Counted from the stretch's first letter, positions 33,897 to 41,765 are shown. The stretch is 44,624 bases of DNA from CAYNVS01 sp964400725 (GCA_964400725.1 CAYNVS010000025.1:1-44624), one strand, 5' to 3'. A program made the numbers and translations. The notes: generated by a model from the sequence alone, not told the origin.

Positions 33897-35135
33897 TTAG
33901 TCGGTCGAACAGAAGTCCGCGAAATCGTCTTCGGGCTGTATAACCGGCTTCATCCAATCGGTTACCGTAAGGTCGGCGATATTTGCGCCGACCAGTTTTA
34001 TATTCGTCATTTCGCCGATTTTTGGAATGTTCGCAAGCATCTGAAGCTGTTTTATTTCGTTCCAGGGTATGTTGATGATTTTAGAAACCAAAACGTCAAC
34101 GGCGGTCCAGTCGTCGCCCGCCAGCAGGAAATATTTTCCCGCGGCGTTGCGCTCTTTCATTTTAATCGTACGGCCGTCGTTGACCGGCGCTTTGTGCGGG
34201 CCGCTGCCTTCAAGGCAGATGGAGCCGTCAACTATGGCGTAATCAATCTTCCCTTGTTCTTTTCGCCATTTATACATATCGACGTATGATCCCGCCACGC
34301 CGGCGTCGGAAACGCCGTAGCATGTTTCGTGCGCGTAAGCCAGATGAAGCTTGCAGCGCGAAATGTTGTTTCCGTGTATTTTAATTGAAGTAACGCCGAA
34401 CATGTTCTTCATCGCCGCGGTCATTTTAGCGTAAACGTGCGTTTTGATGACCGGAACCGAAATAACGGTATCGGCCTCGGCGTACGCCCTCGAAACGCTG
34501 ATTCCGCCTGCCACGTTGCCGTTGGACGACGTGGAGGGAACAAGCGCCCAATCGTTCGCTTCGTTGACGCAAAGCAGCGTAATCTTCTCGTCGCCGTAAG
34601 TTTGTTTCAACGCGTCCACGGCCGTTTTCAGGTCGGTCGCTCCGTTTATATCGACGCCTTGGGAAAATTTTATCGTTTTCCAATCCCACGATTTCGTCTG
34701 CGCGCCTTCGCCGATTGTTACCTTTGCGGCTCCGGCCTTAAGGCATTGCTCCGCAATCGGAACGAGCAGCTCCGGCTTCGTAACTTCGCCGCTGTCCGGC
34801 TCGAACTTCATTCCCATCAGCTCCATGCCCAGAGCGACGAAATTCGGCTTAATGAATACCGTTTTGCCCGCAAGCGCCGTTCCGGCGATGCCGAGGCTGA
34901 TTGCGGCGTTCTTTCCGGCCTCCATTATTTCGTTGGTTTCGGAGAATAGGTGAGCGTAAACGGTCGCCTCGCCTCCGGTTTCTTTGTCGGCGTCCGCATC
35001 GCCGTCGGCGTCGTCGTTCGATTTATCCCCATCGTCCGAGCAGCCAAGATTGTTTACTATTGCCGGAGTAAGAATAGCCATCGCGCCCGCGCCGGCTCCG
35101 AGTTTTAAAAAATCTCTTCTTTTTATTTCCGCCAT
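33897..35135 (-). CDS. DUF362-family Tat-exported protein
   Basis: 412 residues. Twin-arginine motif KRRDFLKLGAGAGAMAIL with a following LGC lipobox, then an Asp-rich linker (DDADGDADADKE). The body matches DUF362: TVFIKPNFVAL, AKVTIGEGAQTKSWDW, DTVISVPVIKTHVYAKMTAAMKNMFG and DYAIVDGSICLEGSGPH. The family contains iron-sulfur-associated and other redox-linked proteins of mostly unknown reaction; no ferredoxin domain is attached here. It is first in the gene set DUF362, cytochrome, flavoprotein, and has a near-consensus promoter 46 bases upstream. The pairing with a multiheme cytochrome suggests a redox function outside the membrane; this is inference. Confidence 0.88.
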   Translation of the reverse strand: MAEIKRRDFLKLGAGAGAMAILTPAIVNNLGCSDDGDKSNDDADGDADADKETGGEATVYAHLFSETNEIMEAGKNAAISLGIAGTALAGKTVFIKPNFVALGMELMGMKFEPDSGEVTKPELLVPIAEQCLKAGAAKVTIGEGAQTKSWDWKTIKFSQGVDINGATDLKTAVDALKQTYGDEKITLLCVNEANDWALVPSTSSNGNVAGGISVSRAYAEADTVISVPVIKTHVYAKMTAAMKNMFGVTSIKIHGNNISRCKLHLAYAHETCYGVSDAGVAGSYVDMYKWRKEQGKIDYAIVDGSICLEGSGPHKAPVNDGRTIKMKERNAAGKYFLLAGDDWTAVDVLVSKIINIPWNEIKQLQMLANIPKIGEMTNIKLVGANIADLTVTDWMKPVIQPEDDFADFCSTD

Positions 35136-35180
35136 TTTACTACCCGTCCAGTCAAGAGGTTACAGCCGACTACTTTTAAA

Positions 35181-35209
35181 ATTATACAAGCAATTACAAA
35201 ACGGGTCAA
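35181..35209 (-). promoter_or_regulatory. Near-consensus promoter of the DUF362-cytochrome-flavoprotein genes
   Basis: Reverse strand TTGACC (35204-35209), 17-base spacer, TATAAT (35181-35186). Eleven of 12 positions match sigma-70. Transcription should start near 35174. Confidence 0.8.
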
Positions 35210-35213
35210 ATGC

Positions 35214-35272
35214 GTAACTTTTTTTCAAAAAACCGTGAAAAACGTGAAAGTTACAGTTATAACAAATTGTTA
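35214..35272. promoter_or_regulatory. Cluster of GTTAC-type inverted repeats upstream of the DUF362 promoter
   Basis: GTAACTTT (35214-35221) and AAAGTTAC (35247-35254) form an inverted repeat. GTTATAAC (35256-35263) is a perfect palindrome, and TAACAA-A-TTGTTA (35260-35272) overlaps it. CGTGAAA occurs twice (35234 and 35243). This lies just upstream of the -35 box, where activator or repressor sites are expected. Confidence 0.5.
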
Positions 35273-35446
35273 CGACGAGCTTCCGCATTTAAGCGTTTGA
35301 ATTTTTCGCTATTAATAATTCTTTTCAATCAAATTTGAAGCATTTGAAAGGCTAATACGCAAAAAGCGCGCAACATTTACTTTTATGATAGAGGCGGACC
35401 GCAAGGCAAAATTTGTTTTTCGCAAATAAACCAGTCCCGCTGCCGG
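35273..35446. other. Gap between tatC and the DUF362 regulatory region
   Basis: AT-rich, no gene seen. A short GCGGTCCGC palindrome lies near 35397-35405 without a T-run, so the tatABC terminator is not clear. Confidence 0.4.
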
Positions 35447-36226
35447 CTAGGCCGCCGTATTTTTTTTCTTTCTTATAATCAGGCGGGAAAAGATAATTGC
35501 GGCCTCGTATAACCCGGCCATGGGAATAAGAAGAGCGAGCATAGAAAAGACGTCCGGCGGAGTGAATATCGCCGCAATCGTCGCAATAATTATTATTGCA
35601 ATTCCTCTTTTTTTTGCGAAAAAGTCGGGGGTGGCGATGCCTGTCATGCACGAAAGAACGATTAGCAGCGGAAGTTCAAACACCGCGCCGAAGCCTATCA
35701 TTACGAGAACGATAAAGTTTATCATCTCGAAAAAATTTAGGTATAAATCGACGTGTTTTTCCGTCGTTACCGCGTAGTCGATTAAATACTCCAAAGCTCT
35801 TGGAAGAACGAAAAAATAAGCGAAAGCGGCGCCCAGCGCAAAAAATAAAACTCCGGCCGTAAACGCTCCCAAGGCGAATTTTCTTTCGTTTTTATAAAGT
35901 CCGGGAACGATGAAGTTCCATATTTGATAAAGCACGTACGGCGCGACGAACAGCAAACCGAAATAAAACGACAGATTCATGTGAAGCATGAAAACGTCCG
36001 TCGCTTTTTGCACTACGAGCTTAGCCTGATCCGGTTTTATGTTTTCCACAAGCGGAGCTTGAAAAAACCACGTAATTTTTTCGCGGAAAATCCATGCGAC
36101 GGTAAAACCGACCAACGAGGCGACGGCGCAACGTTTAACGATTAACGTAAGCTGTCGCAAGTGCTCCATTATCGGCAAAGCCGGATCAAACCCTTCTCCT
36201 TTATCGTCCGTCCTGTTGGAGCTCAC
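35447..36226 (-). CDS. tatC: Sec-independent protein translocase TatC
   Basis: 259 residues with six hydrophobic segments. TatC is the twin-arginine signal receptor of the inner membrane. It shows the N-terminal MEHLRQLT (HLxEL-type element), the periplasmic-loop and helix-3 segment VAPYVLYQIWNFIVPGLYKNE, FVLPRALEYL, and a final IFTPPDVFSMLALLIPM. Start is GTG 36226, overlapping the tatB stop by four bases (GTGA), which implies translational coupling. The N-terminus is slightly longer than usual. The Tat substrates at 31279 and 33897 lie next in the same direction. Confidence 0.96.
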   Translation of the reverse strand: MSSNRTDDKGEGFDPALPIMEHLRQLTLIVKRCAVASLVGFTVAWIFREKITWFFQAPLVENIKPDQAKLVVQKATDVFMLHMNLSFYFGLLFVAPYVLYQIWNFIVPGLYKNERKFALGAFTAGVLFFALGAAFAYFFVLPRALEYLIDYAVTTEKHVDLYLNFFEMINFIVLVMIGFGAVFELPLLIVLSCMTGIATPDFFAKKRGIAIIIIATIAAIFTPPDVFSMLALLIPMAGLYEAAIIFSRLIIRKKKNTAA

Positions 36227-36687
36227 GCTTTTTTGCTTTCTCCTTCGGCGGACTGAGTTTTGGAGTCGATTTCGGTCTTCGGTTCGGCGCTTACGCTTTG
36301 AGCGGCCTCTTCATTCTCTTTCTTTGCGTCCTCTTTATCTTCGCCCGCGTTTTGGCTTTTGGGCGGAATAAGTATTCCGGTGTACGGGTCGCGGCGGGGC
36401 GCGTTTGGGTCTAATGTTTTTTTGATTTGAGCGGATTGAACTTCTTTTATTTCAGGCGCCGGGGCGGGCGAAACCGTAACGGGTTCCTTTTCGGCCAGAG
36501 CCGCGCTCGATTGAGCGGCTTCGACAATCGGTTTAACCGTTTCGCGAAAGTCTTTTTCGATTTGACTGCGAAGCTGCAACAACTTCATAATTCCGCGGGC
36601 GATTTCCGGTATTTTTTCGGGTCCCAGCACAATAAAAGCGATGACGACTATGAGGGCTATCTCAGAGAAGCCTATATTGTCGCACAT
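36223..36687 (-). CDS. tatB: Twin-arginine translocase subunit TatB
   Basis: 154 residues. The N-terminal membrane helix IGFSEIALIVVIAFIVLGPEKIPEIAR has the Glu near its start and the LGPEKIP hinge typical of TatB. An amphipathic helix (MKLLQLRSQIEKDFRETVKP) follows, then a long Ala/Pro/Lys/Glu tail. TatB forms the signal-recognition complex with TatC. It sits between tatA and tatC, 27 bases after tatA. Confidence 0.92.
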   Translation of the reverse strand: MCDNIGFSEIALIVVIAFIVLGPEKIPEIARGIMKLLQLRSQIEKDFRETVKPIVEAAQSSAALAEKEPVTVSPAPAPEIKEVQSAQIKKTLDPNAPRRDPYTGILIPPKSQNAGEDKEDAKKENEEAAQSVSAEPKTEIDSKTQSAEGESKKA

Positions 36688-36714
36688 TAAACAAGCCTGC
36701 GGCAGCCGTCGGAT

Positions 36715-36954
36715 TTAATGGGTTTGCGAGGCGTTTCCGCCGTTCGACGGAGGTTTGGGCTCTTCTTTCTTTTCTTCTTTCTTTTCTTCCTTGCTTTCGG
36801 CCTGCGGCTTGTTCGCGTCGGTATCGTTCATGGCGCGTTTAAAATTGCGAACGCCCTCGCCTAGTTTAGCCATAACGTCAGGCAGTTTGCCGGCGCCGAA
36901 AATAATAAAGACTATAAGGAGTAAAACTACCATGTGCATCAGGCTTGGCCGCAT
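36715..36954 (-). CDS. tatA: Twin-arginine translocase subunit TatA
   Basis: 79 residues. A short N-terminal membrane helix (HMVVLLLIVFIIFGAGKLPD) ends in the FGAGKLP hinge, then the amphipathic helix MAKLGEGVRNFKRAMND and a Lys/Glu-rich tail. This is the pore-forming, oligomeric Tat subunit. ATG 36954 has GAGAGG upstream; Met 6 is an alternative start. It is first in the tatABC operon. Confidence 0.93.
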   Translation of the reverse strand: MRPSLMHMVVLLLIVFIIFGAGKLPDVMAKLGEGVRNFKRAMNDTDANKPQAESKEEKKEEKKEEPKPPSNGGNASQTH

Positions 36955-37033
36955 GATAACCTCTCTAAAGCGTCAAAACTCTGCGAAATTGCAATAGTTT
37001 TTACGCAAACGCGCCCGCTTGCGTTGAATAATT

Positions 37034-37062
37034 ATTATATCATTGCGAGCGTTCCATGTCAA
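37034..37062 (-). promoter_or_regulatory. Perfect consensus sigma-70 promoter of tatABC
   Basis: Reverse strand TTGACA (37057-37062), 17-base spacer, TATAAT (37034-37039): 12 of 12 consensus positions. The leader to tatA is about 72 bases. Confidence 0.88.
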
Positions 37063-37228
37063 TTCAGAGAAGGTTTATTTTCACATTAAGGCAAAAAATA
37101 CGACGCTTCGTTTTAATTTAATAATAAACGAGACGGGGCGCGCCGCCATACCAAAATTAAACCAATCTCGGCGCTTGCGGGCCGAGCCGTTTGCTTTCAA
37201 ACTCTTCGTGTTTTTGAAAGAAAAAGGA

Positions 37229-37246
37229 TTTAAATAATTATTTAAA
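37229..37246. repeat. Perfect 18-bp AT palindrome
   Basis: TTTAAATAATTATTTAAA, exact on both strands, four bases before the terminator hairpin at 37250. It could be an operator or a transcript-end structure. Confidence 0.6.
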
Positions 37247-37249
37247 CCT

Positions 37250-37270
37250 CCGCGTTCTCCGCGGTTTTTT
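37250..37270 (+). terminator. Plus-strand terminator with no obvious upstream gene
   Basis: Stem CCGCG (37250-37254) / CGCGG (37260-37264), five-base loop, six T. No supported plus-strand gene lies between here and the tat promoter, so it may end a short RNA. Confidence 0.55.
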
Positions 37271-37322
37271 ATTACAAACTGGCGGCAAGCGAGGGAAATT
37301 ATCGTCGAGGCAAAGATTTTCT

Positions 37323-37351
37323 TTGATATGAAAACTTGCGCTATGTATAAT
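37323..37351 (+). promoter_or_regulatory. Promoter of the decarboxylase operon
   Basis: TTGATA (37323-37328), 17-base spacer, TATAAT (37346-37351). The start would be near 37358, 45 bases before the ATG. This argues against the longer reading frame from 37328, which would begin inside the promoter. Confidence 0.75.
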
Positions 37352-37402
37352 GCGTTCCGGCAAAAGTCGTTGAAAACGAACGCGAATTCTCAAGGAGGAA
37401 AA

Positions 37403-38287
37403 ATGAAGGCGACCCGCGAAATCGACAAGACGCTTCTGGACAACAAAACGCAATTCGACAACGAATTCTACAGGCGTTTCAAGCTGCGGACGGCGGACGC
37501 GCCGCTTGAACTGACCGACGAAATAAAAAAAGATTACCTCTTTCCAACTTTTTACGGCGACGTAACCTGCGCGATGGGCATATTTATGTGCTCGTACGAA
37601 AAGGCCGAGGCGATAATGCCGCACCCGCTCGTGAAGCCGGTGAGAATGCCCTTGGGACGCTCCATAGTGGCGTTTTCGTGCTACGAATACAAAAAAGTTT
37701 TAGGCGTGGCGCCGTACAACGAAATAGCGATGACGATACCCGTTATGGTCGATCCGGGAATTAATGTTCCGGTCGTTCCAATGGTATTGGACGCGTTTAA
37801 AAACTTCGGTTATTACGTCTTTTCAATGCCGGTTACGAGTTTAGAAAATCAAATCCGCGGCCTTAAAATATGGGGGCTGCCGAAAGTCGTTCAAAGAATC
37901 GACATTGACGAAGAAGACGGCTTCTGCGTTACGACCGCTTACGAAGAAAACGGCGACAAATACTTCGAGCTGACGGTTCCTACGCGGGGCAAAGCGGCGC
38001 TTTTCGACGTTACAAGCAACCTGTATTCCCGCAAAGGGGACGATTTTTTACAGAGCGAAACGAACTTTAAGGCCGTTTTCAACGTAAATAAACATATGGA
38101 TTTGCTTTGGCGCAAAGGGAAGAAGCCCGACCGCGAATATTTAAAAATCGGCGAAACGCCCGGCGGACTGGCGCTGCGCGAACTGGAAATCGAACCGCAC
38201 CCTTTCCAGTTCCGTTTCGCCAAAAACATGTCGAGCTGCTTTGACCTTCCCAACAAAGGTTTTAAAAGCGCGGTTTCTTTCAAGTAA
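37403..38287 (+). CDS. Acetoacetate decarboxylase-family protein
   Basis: 294 residues from ATG 37403, which has AAGGAGG four bases upstream. The fold is that of the acetoacetate decarboxylase (ADC) family: FYGDVTCAMGIFMCSYEKAE, VAFSCYEYKKVLGVAPYNEI, AMTIPVMVDPGINVPVV and the motif IWGLPKVVQRIDID. ADC uses a Lys in ExxGxPK to form a Schiff base with a beta-keto acid. Here the Lys is kept (GLPK) but the preceding catalytic-site Glu is replaced (LKIWGLPK). Family members include decarboxylases, aldolase-dehydratases and enzymes of secondary metabolism, so the reaction is open. It heads an operon with a ketopantoate-reductase-like gene 18 bases downstream, suggesting two steps on a keto acid or beta-keto compound. 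Confidence 0.85.
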   Translation: MKATREIDKTLLDNKTQFDNEFYRRFKLRTADAPLELTDEIKKDYLFPTFYGDVTCAMGIFMCSYEKAEAIMPHPLVKPVRMPLGRSIVAFSCYEYKKVLGVAPYNEIAMTIPVMVDPGINVPVVPMVLDAFKNFGYYVFSMPVTSLENQIRGLKIWGLPKVVQRIDIDEEDGFCVTTAYEENGDKYFELTVPTRGKAALFDVTSNLYSRKGDDFLQSETNFKAVFNVNKHMDLLWRKGKKPDREYLKIGETPGGLALRELEIEPHPFQFRFAKNMSSCFDLPNKGFKSAVSFK

Positions 38288-38305
38288 ACCCAAAGGAGAA
38301 CTGCC

Positions 38306-39409
38306 ATGACCTCGCTCTCGGATATTAAAAAATTCGCCGGTTCAATCGACGCAAACGCGCTTCTCGGACGCAAACGCCGAAGCCTGAAACATTTAAAGCT
38401 CGTCGTATTGGGCGCTGGAGTAATAGGCGGCTCCGTCGGAGCTTGGATTGCGCAGCGTTACGACGAGATTTATTTTCTCGACCTTCCGGCGATGAACGAT
38501 ACTCTGCGCAAAAACGGCTTGACGGTTTACCCGCAAGGGAGAAAAGATTTGGCGGAGCGCGTAAAAGTCAAAGTAATCGACGACCTCGAAGAGGCCGCAG
38601 ACGCCGACGTAGTAATCTTAGGAGTTAAGAATTACAGCCTTGAGAAAGTCGCGCAGACCGTTAAAGGCAAACTCGGCGACAAGCCGATAATTCTCGCTAT
38701 GCAAAACGGATTGGAAAACCAGCGCATACTGCCTAAATATTTCTCCAAGGTCGCGTACTGCGTCATCAGCTACAACGCATGGATGGACGAACCCGGAGTC
38801 ATCGGCTATCAGAAGAAAGGCCCTCTGCACATCGGAACGAAGCATAACGAGCTTCAGGAAGAGCTGCGCGAGATTGCCGCGATATTCAATCTCGGACTGG
38901 AAACCGACGTAACGACGAACATCGGCGACGCTGCGCATTCAAAGCTGGTCATCAATCTTACAAACTCGCTTACGACGCTCGTCGGCATGTCGTTCAAACC
39001 AATATCCGACCGCGCGCTATTTCAAAAGCTGGCCACCAACCTTTTGTCGGAGGGAGTTAAAATAGTGAAGGCGGCCGGATATAAAGAAAGCAGGCTTGGC
39101 GGAATGCCTCCATGGATTAAAATACAGGCCGGCGCAAAACTGCCGCGGGCGCTTACCAAAGGAATGTTCGAGCGGAACATGGCGAAAATGGTTATGAGCA
39201 GCATGGCGCAGGACGTCATACAGCGAGGCGGCGGCGACTCGGAGCTTGAAACGATTAACGGCTACATCCTTAGTCTGGCGCATAAATACGGCGTGAACGC
39301 GCCTTTCAACGAAACGATTTACGCTCTTTGCAAAGAGCGTTTCGCCGAGGCGCGGTTCGAGCCGATGGACGTTAATGAAGTATGGGCGGAAGTTCAAAAA
39401 AAACTTTAG
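38306..39409 (+). CDS. Ketopantoate reductase (ApbA/PanE)-family dehydrogenase
   Basis: 367 residues, longer than standard PanE (about 300), with a 25-residue N-terminal extension before the Rossmann strand LKLVVLGAGVIGGSVGAWIA. Family motifs are VVILGVKNYSLEKV, AMQNGLENQ, SKLVINLTNSLTTL and a C-terminal helical domain with SELETINGYILSLAHKYGV, the substrate and cofactor region. It should reduce a keto acid or oxidise a hydroxy acid with NADP(H). The neighbour is an ADC-family gene rather than other pantothenate genes, so true ketopantoate reduction is doubtful. Ribosome site AAAGGAG. Co-transcribed with the genes on both sides. Confidence 0.85.
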   Translation: MTSLSDIKKFAGSIDANALLGRKRRSLKHLKLVVLGAGVIGGSVGAWIAQRYDEIYFLDLPAMNDTLRKNGLTVYPQGRKDLAERVKVKVIDDLEEAADADVVILGVKNYSLEKVAQTVKGKLGDKPIILAMQNGLENQRILPKYFSKVAYCVISYNAWMDEPGVIGYQKKGPLHIGTKHNELQEELREIAAIFNLGLETDVTTNIGDAAHSKLVINLTNSLTTLVGMSFKPISDRALFQKLATNLLSEGVKIVKAAGYKESRLGGMPPWIKIQAGAKLPRALTKGMFERNMAKMVMSSMAQDVIQRGGGDSELETINGYILSLAHKYGVNAPFNETIYALCKERFAEARFEPMDVNEVWAEVQKKL

Positions 39410-39458
39410 CCTAAGACTGTTTTTCAAAAGACTCTTATTACGACGATGGAGACCTCAA

Positions 39459-40001
39459 TTGGCCGACGATAAAAAAGAAAAATGGATGAATTGGCTCGCT
39501 CTTACGACCGTTATTTTTGCGGTCTGCGCGACGCTATCCACCTTTAAAGGAGGCGGATTTTCGACCAAAACCATTCTCGCGCAATCGCAGGAATCCGACG
39601 CATGGGCGTATTTTCAATCCAAAAGCATCAAATCGTACTTATACGAAGTGCAAAAGGAAAAACTGGAGCTCGAAATTAAAGCCTTAAGCGAGAACGCCGA
39701 TAAAAAACAAACGCTAATCGAGGATTACCAAAAGAAAATAAAGTCGTACGAGGAGCGCATAGCGCGTTACGACGGCGAAAAAAGCGAATTGCAAAAGAAG
39801 GCCGAAGGGCTCAAAGCCGAAAAAGTCAGCCACCAAAAACATTCGCAGGCGTTCGGCATGGCGGTTATTTTTCTGCAAATAGCCATTTTGCTCTGCTCTA
39901 TTGCCGGTTTGATGAAAAAGAAACCGGTGTGGCTTCTCGGCTCGCTTATCGGCGTATGGGGAATAATAAACTTCCTTAACGGGTTCTGGCTGCTTTTCTA
40001 A
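39459..40001 (+). CDS. DUF4337-like membrane protein with central coiled coil
   Basis: 180 residues from TTG 39459, seven bases after GGAG. A longer frame from ATG 39375 would overlap the previous gene by 35 bases and add a basic leader. An N-terminal membrane helix (WLALTTVIFAVCATLSTF) is followed by SQESDAWAYFQSKSIKSYL, which is typical of DUF4337, then a long Lys/Glu coiled coil (about residues 55-120) and two C-terminal membrane helices (MAVIFLQIAILLCSIAGLM and VWLLGSLIGVWGIINFLNGF). DUF4337 has no known function. It lies in the middle of the four-gene operon. Confidence 0.75.
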   Translation: MADDKKEKWMNWLALTTVIFAVCATLSTFKGGGFSTKTILAQSQESDAWAYFQSKSIKSYLYEVQKEKLELEIKALSENADKKQTLIEDYQKKIKSYEERIARYDGEKSELQKKAEGLKAEKVSHQKHSQAFGMAVIFLQIAILLCSIAGLMKKKPVWLLGSLIGVWGIINFLNGFWLLF

Positions 40002-40031
40002 TCGACCGCATTTGACTCAGTGGAGATTCGC

Positions 40032-41765
40032 ATGAAAGAATTAAAAATTTTAATAGCCGCCGCTTTCGCCGTTAGTTTGGCGCTCGCCGGATGCGGCGCG
40101 TCGCCCTCGAATAACTCCAACGGAGACGCGGACGCGGAAAACGAAACCGACTCGCAGGAGTCGCCTTACCCAAAGTGCGGAACCGGCGAATACTCCAAAA
40201 AATATCTCATCCCCGGCCCCAAGGAAGCGGGCTGGGACGAAGAGCTCGCAAAAAAAGTAAGAAAGCACGACCGCGTATTCTCAATATTCAACGCATCGGC
40301 CATGAGCGCTAATACCGAGGCGTTTGTCGATTTGAGCAAACCCGAAAACAAACAAGCGATTAAAGATTTTATTGAAAATGACGACGGGTGGGATTTCGAG
40401 AAATACAGCGGCAAAAAAGTTGAGGACGTAATTTCAGGCTGGGCAAAAACCGCGGGGCTTTACGCGGGAAACGGCATGGCCGCGGACGCGCTGCGCTACG
40501 CGACTCTGCGCGACCAAGGAGGCGACTGCGAGGAAATAAAAGTAGCGATAAAACTGCTGACCGCCGATTTGGACGCTCTGCATATCGCCTTCGCCATACC
40601 AGGAGTCAAAGGAGTTGCAGCCCGCGGATATATAAAAAAAACTCTTCCCGGCGACGCCAAAGGAATAGTAACGACGCCGCTTAAAGACCCGAACACCGGC
40701 AAACCGCTTCCCGAGGAAAAAAACAACGGGACGTGGCGAGACGACAACAGCGGCCTCTACCCCGACTATTATTGGGAAGACAGCGTAAGCCGCGACATGA
40801 TGCTCGGCTGGGCCACGGCGACCGCGGTGATATGGGAAGCGATAAAAGACGATCCGGCGTTTTCCAAAGAGTTGAAAGACCGCCTTCAGGCCGACGCCAA
40901 AACGATGACCGAATCGCTTAGAACCGTTCGGGAATCGGGATACGATTTAGAATTTCCCGACGCCGACGGAAGAATAACATTTCACGGATACATCAACGAG
41001 CACAATTTCGAGCGCGAATATTTTGAAAACCTCAACAACGGCTTTTACGCCATTATGGCTTTAGGCATAGTGGCCGCTTACGCTTACGCTGCGGAAGATC
41101 AGGCGTCGAACGACTATCTCTACAATCAGCTCATTCTAGAACGAGACCTGCCCGGCATAGCCTTGAAACGCATGATTGAAGTCAACATGGGATATGTCTC
41201 CAACTTTTCCAATTACAACATGGCCATCAATTCGGTATGGCTGGCGGCGCGCTACATCAAAGACCCGTCCGCGCGCGCGACCGTCGCCGCGGCCATGGAC
41301 TCGAAGATATACAACGTATCCGGCTACGGCAGGCAGCCGATTGAGATGAAGCAAAGCTACTTCGACCTCATATATCTTCTGGCTATGACCGACGCCAGCG
41401 CCTACGGAGAGCCAAAAAGCGCGCCCGACGCCGCGATACTTGCAAACGCAATAGAGACGTTCAAACTTTATCCGGAAGCCCCTCTTTTCGAGGAAAAGAT
41501 TGAAAACTGCGACGAAAACGAAATAGCCGCGCTGTTGTGCGTAGCCGTTGACGGCAAAACGCAAATCAAACTTCTCGGCTATCTTGGGCGCAACGACGAC
41601 CTTATCGCAGAAAAGCCCATTCCGATGGACATCAGGCCGAGAAGCAATTATTACTGGCGATCCAACCCTTACGTTCCCAACGGCGGAGGAGACGGAAGCA
41701 GGCTGCTCAGCGGAGTCGATTTGCGGGTCGCCTACTGGCTGGGGCGCTGGACGGAGGCTAAATAA
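40032..41765 (+). CDS. Large lipoprotein, probably helical toroid fold, unknown function
   Basis: 577 residues from ATG 40032 (TGGAG upstream); a longer frame from 40020 is unlikely. The signal peptide ends in lipobox LAGC (Cys about 19), then a GDADAENETDS linker. The mature domain is all-helical with repeated Trp/Tyr/Gly turns: YYWEDSVSRDMMLGWATATA, FHGYINEHNFEREYFENLNN, SNYNMAINSVWLAARY and MKQSYFDLIYLLAMT. The spacing suggests an (alpha/alpha) toroid, as in many glycan-processing or terpene-type enzymes. This is a fold impression, not a family match. It ends with RSNYYWRSNPYVPNGGGDGS and RVAYWLGRW. Last gene of the operon. Confidence 0.78.
   Translation: MKELKILIAAAFAVSLALAGCGASPSNNSNGDADAENETDSQESPYPKCGTGEYSKKYLIPGPKEAGWDEELAKKVRKHDRVFSIFNASAMSANTEAFVDLSKPENKQAIKDFIENDDGWDFEKYSGKKVEDVISGWAKTAGLYAGNGMAADALRYATLRDQGGDCEEIKVAIKLLTADLDALHIAFAIPGVKGVAARGYIKKTLPGDAKGIVTTPLKDPNTGKPLPEEKNNGTWRDDNSGLYPDYYWEDSVSRDMMLGWATATAVIWEAIKDDPAFSKELKDRLQADAKTMTESLRTVRESGYDLEFPDADGRITFHGYINEHNFEREYFENLNNGFYAIMALGIVAAYAYAAEDQASNDYLYNQLILERDLPGIALKRMIEVNMGYVSNFSNYNMAINSVWLAARYIKDPSARATVAAAMDSKIYNVSGYGRQPIEMKQSYFDLIYLLAMTDASAYGEPKSAPDAAILANAIETFKLYPEAPLFEEKIENCDENEIAALLCVAVDGKTQIKLLGYLGRNDDLIAEKPIPMDIRPRSNYYWRSNPYVPNGGGDGSRLLSGVDLRVAYWLGRWTEAK

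Larger units (their letters stand above)
37063..37322. other. Divergent intergenic region between tatABC and the decarboxylase operon
   Basis: AT-rich. A plus-strand frame of 64 codons from TTG 37043 to 37237 stops at a palindrome-terminator pair, but it has no family, no ribosome site and starts inside the tat promoter spacer. I do not call it a gene. An unannotated small RNA is possible. Confidence 0.4.

Noticed and set aside
37043..37237. 64-codon plus-strand frame before the orphan terminator
   Set aside because: TTG start within the tat promoter spacer, no ribosome site, no family resemblance.
38306..39409. Calling the gene panE
   Set aside because: The protein is longer than PanE and its neighbours are not pantothenate genes; only the family is supported.
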